NCBI RefSeq assembly: GCF_030643825.1
Contig: NZ_CP101717.1
Location: 1,178,001 to 1,242,000, forward strand
DNA from: Salinispirillum sp. LH 10-3-1
GTDB taxonomy: Bacteria > Pseudomonadota > Gammaproteobacteria > Pseudomonadales > Natronospirillaceae
Direction: 5' to 3'
DNA: 64,000 nucleotides
Of the stretch, positions 60,859 through 64,000 are shown in pieces. Position 1 is the stretch's first letter, and each line of letters opens with the position of its first letter. Both the position numbers and the translations under genes were made by a program. The notes beneath the pieces were generated by a model. The model ran no database searches, was not told where the DNA came from, and saw nothing but the letters and a program-made list of their open reading frames with translations.

Positions 60859-61349
60859 TGCAGTTGCCTGATTTTCTGGATTTCGACGCCTTTAACGAGT
60901 TGCGTGATCGTATGGGGGCGGACAAGCTGGGTTATTTTGAGGTCTTCGACCCGCGGCGTCACTTAACCGGCGAGGAGCGCAGTGACTTGCGCACGCACGG
61001 GGTAACGGTTCGCCGTGAACAGCTCTTCTTTCTTGGCGACCATACGCTAGCCTACAAGAACTCTCGTGTTGGCGTGGTGGTCGGTAAAGTGCTGCATGTG
61101 ACGCGCTGTAAACACCTGAGCAACTTTGTTGAGGGGCTTGCTGTGGGGGACGACGCCCCAATAGCGGAAGACATAATCGCGTGCAGGGAGTGTCTGCACC
61201 TGTTGCGCTTTGAAGGTATCGACCTGGAAAAAGAGCGTAAGCACCATCACAATGAGAAAATCATCGCGCAGTTTCGTTTAGCGCTGTTCTATGAAACCTA
61301 CGCAGACTACCCATTGTATGAACGTCAGCATGTGCGACATCCTCTTTGA
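60858..61349 (+). CDS. Unrecognised Cys/His-rich 163-residue protein of motor-like operon
   Basis: I do not recognise this family. It has no signal peptide or membrane helix and is expected to be cytoplasmic. C84-x-H86 and C109-x2-C112-x-H114 could form a zinc site, and a KHHHNEK stretch lies at residues 128-134. The surrounding sequence is mixed alpha/beta and charged. Its ATG overlaps the stop of the ZorB-like gene, so it is a stoichiometric partner or effector candidate. It is far smaller than ZorC or ZorD, and I see no clear HNH nuclease pattern like ZorE, though a zinc-dependent nuclease cannot be excluded. Confidence 0.75.
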   Translation: MQLPDFLDFDAFNELRDRMGADKLGYFEVFDPRRHLTGEERSDLRTHGVTVRREQLFFLGDHTLAYKNSRVGVVVGKVLHVTRCKHLSNFVEGLAVGDDAPIAEDIIACRECLHLLRFEGIDLEKERKHHHNEKIIAQFRLALFYETYADYPLYERQHVRHPL

Positions 61350-61408
61350 CCGTATTCCTGTTAGTTCCGTAAGCTATTGGAATTCCAGAAAAAAATCCGT
61401 AGAAACGT

Positions 61409-61436
61409 TTGACATGCCCGCAGAATGGATTACAAT
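61409..61436 (+). promoter_or_regulatory. Strong promoter of the tRNA-Val/Asp array
   Basis: A perfect TTGACA (61409-61414) is spaced 16 bases from TACAAT (61431-61436), followed by a GCGC discriminator. It lies 34 bases before the first tRNA-Val. Confidence 0.85.
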
Positions 61437-61470
61437 GCGCCTCACTTTTTCGGAGCTTTAAAGTCCGATT

Positions 61471-61546
61471 GGGTGTGTAGCTCAGCTGGGAGAGCATCGC
61501 CCTTACAAGGCGAGGGTCAGCGGTTCGATCCCGTTCACACCCACCA
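61471..61546 (+). tRNA. tRNA-Val (TAC), copy 1
   Basis: A 76-base tRNA with encoded CCA. The acceptor GGGTGTG pairs with CACACCC, and the anticodon loop CTTACAA gives TAC. Confidence 0.97.
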
Positions 61547-61551
61547 TTTGC

Positions 61552-61628
61552 GGACCGGTAGTTCAGTTGGTTAGAATGCCGGCCTGTCACGCCGGAGGTC
61601 GCGGGTTCGAGTCCCGTCCGGTCCGCCA
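61552..61628 (+). tRNA. tRNA-Asp (GTC), copy 1
   Basis: A 77-base tRNA with encoded CCA. The acceptor GGACCGG pairs with CCGGTCC, and the anticodon loop CTGTCAC gives GTC. Confidence 0.97.
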
Positions 61629-61709
61629 TTTACTTAAAGACCTAAGCAGTCTGAAAGTAAATAAGAATGGTTTTGGCTAGGTGAAGAAAGAGTACGCGTA
61701 ACATGGTGT

Positions 61710-61785
61710 GGGTGTGTAGCTCAGCTGGGAGAGCATCGCCCTTACAAGGCGAGGGTCAGCGGTTCGATCCCGTTCACACCCACCA
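61710..61785 (+). tRNA. tRNA-Val (TAC), copy 2
   Basis: Identical to copy 1, anticodon TAC, CCA encoded. Confidence 0.97.
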
Positions 61786-61790
61786 TTTGC

Positions 61791-61867
61791 GGACCGGTAG
61801 TTCAGTTGGTTAGAATGCCGGCCTGTCACGCCGGAGGTCGCGGGTTCGAGTCCCGTCCGGTCCGCCA
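61791..61867 (+). tRNA. tRNA-Asp (GTC), copy 2
   Basis: Identical to copy 1, anticodon GTC, CCA encoded. Confidence 0.97.
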
Positions 61868-61992
61868 TTCGTTTCGTTAAAAATGAAACGAAAAAGGAAG
61901 CGTCGAGCTTCCAGCCTGGTGACAAAGGCGACTTGTGGTAAACGCAAGTGTTACTGTAAAAACATCTTTTCAGATGTCTCGCGATACAGTTT

Positions 61993-62068
61993 GGGTGTGT
62001 AGCTCAGCTGGGAGAGCATCGCCCTTACAAGGCGAGGGTCAGCGGTTCGATCCCGTTCACACCCACCA
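61993..62068 (+). tRNA. tRNA-Val (TAC), copy 3
   Basis: Identical to copies 1 and 2, anticodon TAC, CCA encoded. Confidence 0.97.
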
Positions 62069-62073
62069 TTCGC

Positions 62074-62150
62074 GGACCGGTAGTTCAGTTGGTTAGAATG
62101 CCGGCCTGTCACGCCGGAGGTCGCGGGTTCGAGTCCCGTCCGGTCCGCCA
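62074..62150 (+). tRNA. tRNA-Asp (GTC), copy 3
   Basis: Identical to copies 1 and 2, anticodon GTC, CCA encoded. It ends the array. Confidence 0.97.
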
Positions 62151-62301
62151 TTTCCTTTCAGTAATACACAACAGCTCGCGGTTTTCTAAGCTGTGAGTAC
62201 TGTCTCTTAATATCCTTCCTGCTTTATGTTACCTTGGCCTGTCGGCAATATTTATTGTTATATAGAATAATACTTTCAGCTAGGTAAGGGTCATCATCGC
62301 C

Positions 62302-62856
62302 ATGGTTCGTTCTTTATGTGTACAGAGCCTCCGTCTTGTTTCACTCGCTGGGTTTCTGCTCATTGGCTTATCTGCGAGTGCAGACACCAGTCGTTATACG
62401 GCGCAGGGCGCCACTGTTATTGACCGTGAAAGCGGCCTGCAATGGATGCGTTGCAATTTCGGCCAGCAGTGGAGTGGTAGCACTTGTACCGGTACTCCAG
62501 TGACCTTTCGCTGGCAAGACGCACGTATGGCGGCTGTGCAGCTAAATCGAGATGGCGGATACGAAGGGTATGCTGATTGGCGACTACCAACGCTCGATGA
62601 GCTGCTGTCGCTTGTTTACTGCTCATCCGGACAGCCGGCCACGTTCAAAGGCACTAATCGAGCTGGTTGTAGTGGTCGCCATGACACGCCAACCATCGTG
62701 GCAAGCCTGTTTCCCGGCACAGTAGAAGGTTGGTACTGGACATCGACTTCCTCAAGCGGTGACCTGGCATGGAGTGTCGCGTTCCATTACGGCTATGCGG
62801 ATGTCGATTACAAGAGTTTTAACGAAACGGTTAGGCTGGTTCGCACTGCGGATTAG
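62302..62856 (+). CDS. Secreted DUF1566 domain protein
   Basis: A 184-residue exported protein. A signal peptide covers about residues 1-27 (hydrophobic core VSLAGFLLIGLSASA). The mature part has the DUF1566 pattern: VIDRESGLQWMRC, WQDARMAAVQLN, GYADWRLPTLDELLSLV, and WYWTSTSSSGDLAWSVAFHYG near the C-terminus ending in VRLVR. This C-type-lectin-like fold is found in secreted or surface proteins of unknown ligand. Five cysteines in the mature protein may form disulfides. It is a single gene after the tRNA array. Confidence 0.85.
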   Translation: MVRSLCVQSLRLVSLAGFLLIGLSASADTSRYTAQGATVIDRESGLQWMRCNFGQQWSGSTCTGTPVTFRWQDARMAAVQLNRDGGYEGYADWRLPTLDELLSLVYCSSGQPATFKGTNRAGCSGRHDTPTIVASLFPGTVEGWYWTSTSSSGDLAWSVAFHYGYADVDYKSFNETVRLVRTAD

Positions 62857-63038
62857 TCAGCCCTGCTGTGTGTAAAGTGCCAGAGTAGTGGATGAATCGC
62901 GGTGTTATTCAGTCTTAGCTCAGCGTTTATTGCTTGGTATTCAATAATGCTTCCAAGTTTGCAGCTGAGCGGTCCATTACTGGTCGATAGATGCTAATTT
63001 AAACGCACGTTTGAATTCTTCGCAGGATGGTACCGGCT

Positions 63039-64000
63039 ATGCATTTCCCTACATTGTTTTCGCCACTTGACCTCGGCCCGTTCACGGTGCCCAATCGACT
63101 GATAATGGGCTCTATGCACACGGGATTGGAGGAGTCCCCCAAGCATTTTGGTCGACTCGCCGAGTTCTTCCGATCTCGTGCTGCTGGCGGTGCCGCATTG
63201 ATTATCACAGGCGGGGTGTCGCCCTCTGATGCGGGTCGAGCAATGCCGGGTGGTGCTGCGATGCTGACGGAAGCCGACGTAGAATTGCATCGGTGTATCC
63301 CTGATGCGGTCCATCAAGCCGGTGGCCGTATCTGCTTGCAGTTGTTGCATACTGGTCGTTACGGCTTTCACCCCAAGGTCATCAGTTCAACGAACGCGCA
63401 GGCGCCCATATCGCCGTTTCAGCCTCATGCCCTCAGCGCTGAAGAGATTCAGGCCGAAATTGCCAGCTTTGCGGAGGCATCTCGCCTAGCCGAAATGGCG
63501 GGTTACGATGGCGTGGAGATCATGGGGTCCGAAGGGTACTTCATTAATCAGTTTACCTCGCCCGCCCTCAATGATCGAACGGATGAGTGGGGCGGCAGCG
63601 CAGACAACCGACAGCGCTTGGCAGTAGAAATAGTGAAAGCTGTTAAGGCCGTTGTGAGCGATAACTTCCTCATCATCTTCCGAATTTCCTTGTTGGATCT
63701 CGTACCAAAAGGAACGCCTTGGAGTGAAGTGGCTTCTCTAGCTAAGAAATTGGAAGCTGAAGGAGTGCATCTATTGAATTCGGGTATTGGTTGGCATGAA
63801 TCGCGGGTGCCTACCATTGCCTCTATGGTGCCCCACGCGGCATTCAAAGATGCGACATCTCGTTTGAAATCCATTGTTGGTATCCCGGTCGCAGTAACCA
63901 ATCGCATCAATATGCCAGACCAGGCCGAAGCTCTGCTGGCCGAAGGCCTTGCCGATATGGCAACCATGGCGCGGCCGTGGCTGGCGGATGCTAATTGGGG
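63039..64000 (+). CDS. fadH: NADH:flavin oxidoreductase, FadH/old yellow enzyme-like (5' part)
   Basis: The window holds the first 320 codons; the gene runs past the right edge. The reading frame opens at ATG 63039 with AGGATGG upstream. The N-terminal TIM-barrel of the old-yellow-enzyme family is clear: LFSPLDLGPFTVPNRL, LQLLHTGRYG, the AEMAGYDGVEIMGSEGYFINQF segment, and NDRTDEWGGSADNRQR. The pattern matches 2,4-dienoyl-CoA reductase, which in full has a [4Fe-4S] cluster and FAD/NAD domains downstream and removes double bases at position 4 during unsaturated fatty-acid oxidation. The C-terminal domains are needed to confirm it. Confidence 0.85.
   Translation, partial: MHFPTLFSPLDLGPFTVPNRLIMGSMHTGLEESPKHFGRLAEFFRSRAAGGAALIITGGVSPSDAGRAMPGGAAMLTEADVELHRCIPDAVHQAGGRICLQLLHTGRYGFHPKVISSTNAQAPISPFQPHALSAEEIQAEIASFAEASRLAEMAGYDGVEIMGSEGYFINQFTSPALNDRTDEWGGSADNRQRLAVEIVKAVKAVVSDNFLIIFRISLLDLVPKGTPWSEVASLAKKLEAEGVHLLNSGIGWHESRVPTIASMVPHAAFKDATSRLKSIVGIPVAVTNRINMPDQAEALLAEGLADMATMARPWLADANW

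Larger units (their letters stand above)
61471..62150 (+). repeat. Triplicated tRNA-Val/tRNA-Asp unit
   Basis: Three tandem copies of a 158-base Val-Asp pair. The tRNA genes are identical between copies. The five-base intra-pair spacer is TTTGC, TTTGC and TTCGC. Spacers between the units (81 and 125 bases) are unrelated, so the unit was amplified and kept homogeneous by conversion. Confidence 0.93.

Noticed and set aside
61471..62150. CRISPR-like regular repeats
   Set aside because: The repeats are full tRNA genes with cloverleaf features; spacers are few and unequal, and there are no cas genes.
61261..62151. Three minus-strand ORFs with a shared MADRTGLEPATSG-type start over the tRNA array
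   Set aside because: They are antisense translations of the repeated tRNA-Val/Asp genes, a well-known false gene family. The repetition comes from the tRNAs.

Overview
This 64 kb window is a bacterial chromosome segment from a gammaproteobacterium of moderate GC content. Its gene order matches the conserved core of pseudomonad and oceanospirillalean genomes: dapD-dapC-glnD-map / rpsB-tsf-pyrH-frr-uppS-cdsA-dxr-rseP-bamA-skp-lpxD-fabZ-lpxA-lpxB-rnhB-dnaE-accA-tilS-pyrG-eno-ftsB-ispD-ispF-truD-pcm-nlpD-rpoS / fdxA-mutS / pncC-recA-recX-alaS-lysC-csrA-tRNA. The lipid A and BamA genes indicate a Gram-negative envelope. The Na+-pumping oxaloacetate decarboxylase (oadGAB) suggests a marine or salt-adapted organism. 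A Saccharospirillum/Reinekea/Marinobacter-like host is an inference; no species is claimed.

Layout. (1) 1-3.9 kb: the end of a probable glycerol ABC transporter operon (DUF2160 membrane protein, GlpV-like binding protein), then a methyl-accepting chemotaxis protein. (2) 3.9-13.2 kb, minus strand: pepA, a small zinc-ribbon membrane protein, an LpxH-like phosphatase, the lysine/peptidoglycan genes dapD and dapC with a Spx/ArsC-like protein between them, the nitrogen sensor glnD, and map. (3) 13.3-17.5 kb: translation genes, UMP kinase and uppS. (4) 17.5-28.2 kb: phospholipid, isoprenoid, outer-membrane and lipid A assembly genes, tightly packed with several translational couplings. (5) 28.2-38.3 kb: dnaE, accA, a GNAT acetyltransferase, tilS, pyrG, eno. 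(6) 38.4-45.3 kb: ftsB, isoprenoid genes, truD, pcm, a DUF368 polyprenyl-phosphate transporter, nlpD, rpoS, a 44-codon small membrane-protein gene, and fdxA. (7) 45.4-54.7 kb: DNA repair and SOS genes, alaS, lysC, csrA. (8) 54.7-58.8 kb: tRNA-Ser, two identical tRNA-Arg genes, and oadGAB. (9) 58.9-61.35 kb: a compact three-gene operon encoding a ZorA/MotA-like channel protein with a long helical tail, a ZorB/MotB-like OmpA-domain protein and an unrecognised Cys/His-rich 163-residue protein. (10) 61.4-64 kb: three tandem tRNA-Val/tRNA-Asp pairs, a secreted DUF1566 protein, and the start of an old-yellow-enzyme/FadH-type oxidoreductase cut by the window edge.

Most of the window is ordinary core genome. 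The best candidate for an undescribed system is the three-gene motor-like operon at 58967-61349. It has the ZorAB membrane motor architecture of Zorya anti-phage systems but lacks any recognisable ZorC, ZorD or ZorE effector; a novel putative zinc-binding protein takes the effector position. It sits between a strong oad terminator and a tRNA array. Other points of interest are the missing surE (truD-pcm) and kdsA (pyrG-eno) relative to common synteny, a long hairpin upstream of accA, hairpins flanking the alaS-lysC junction, and the small ORF after rpoS.
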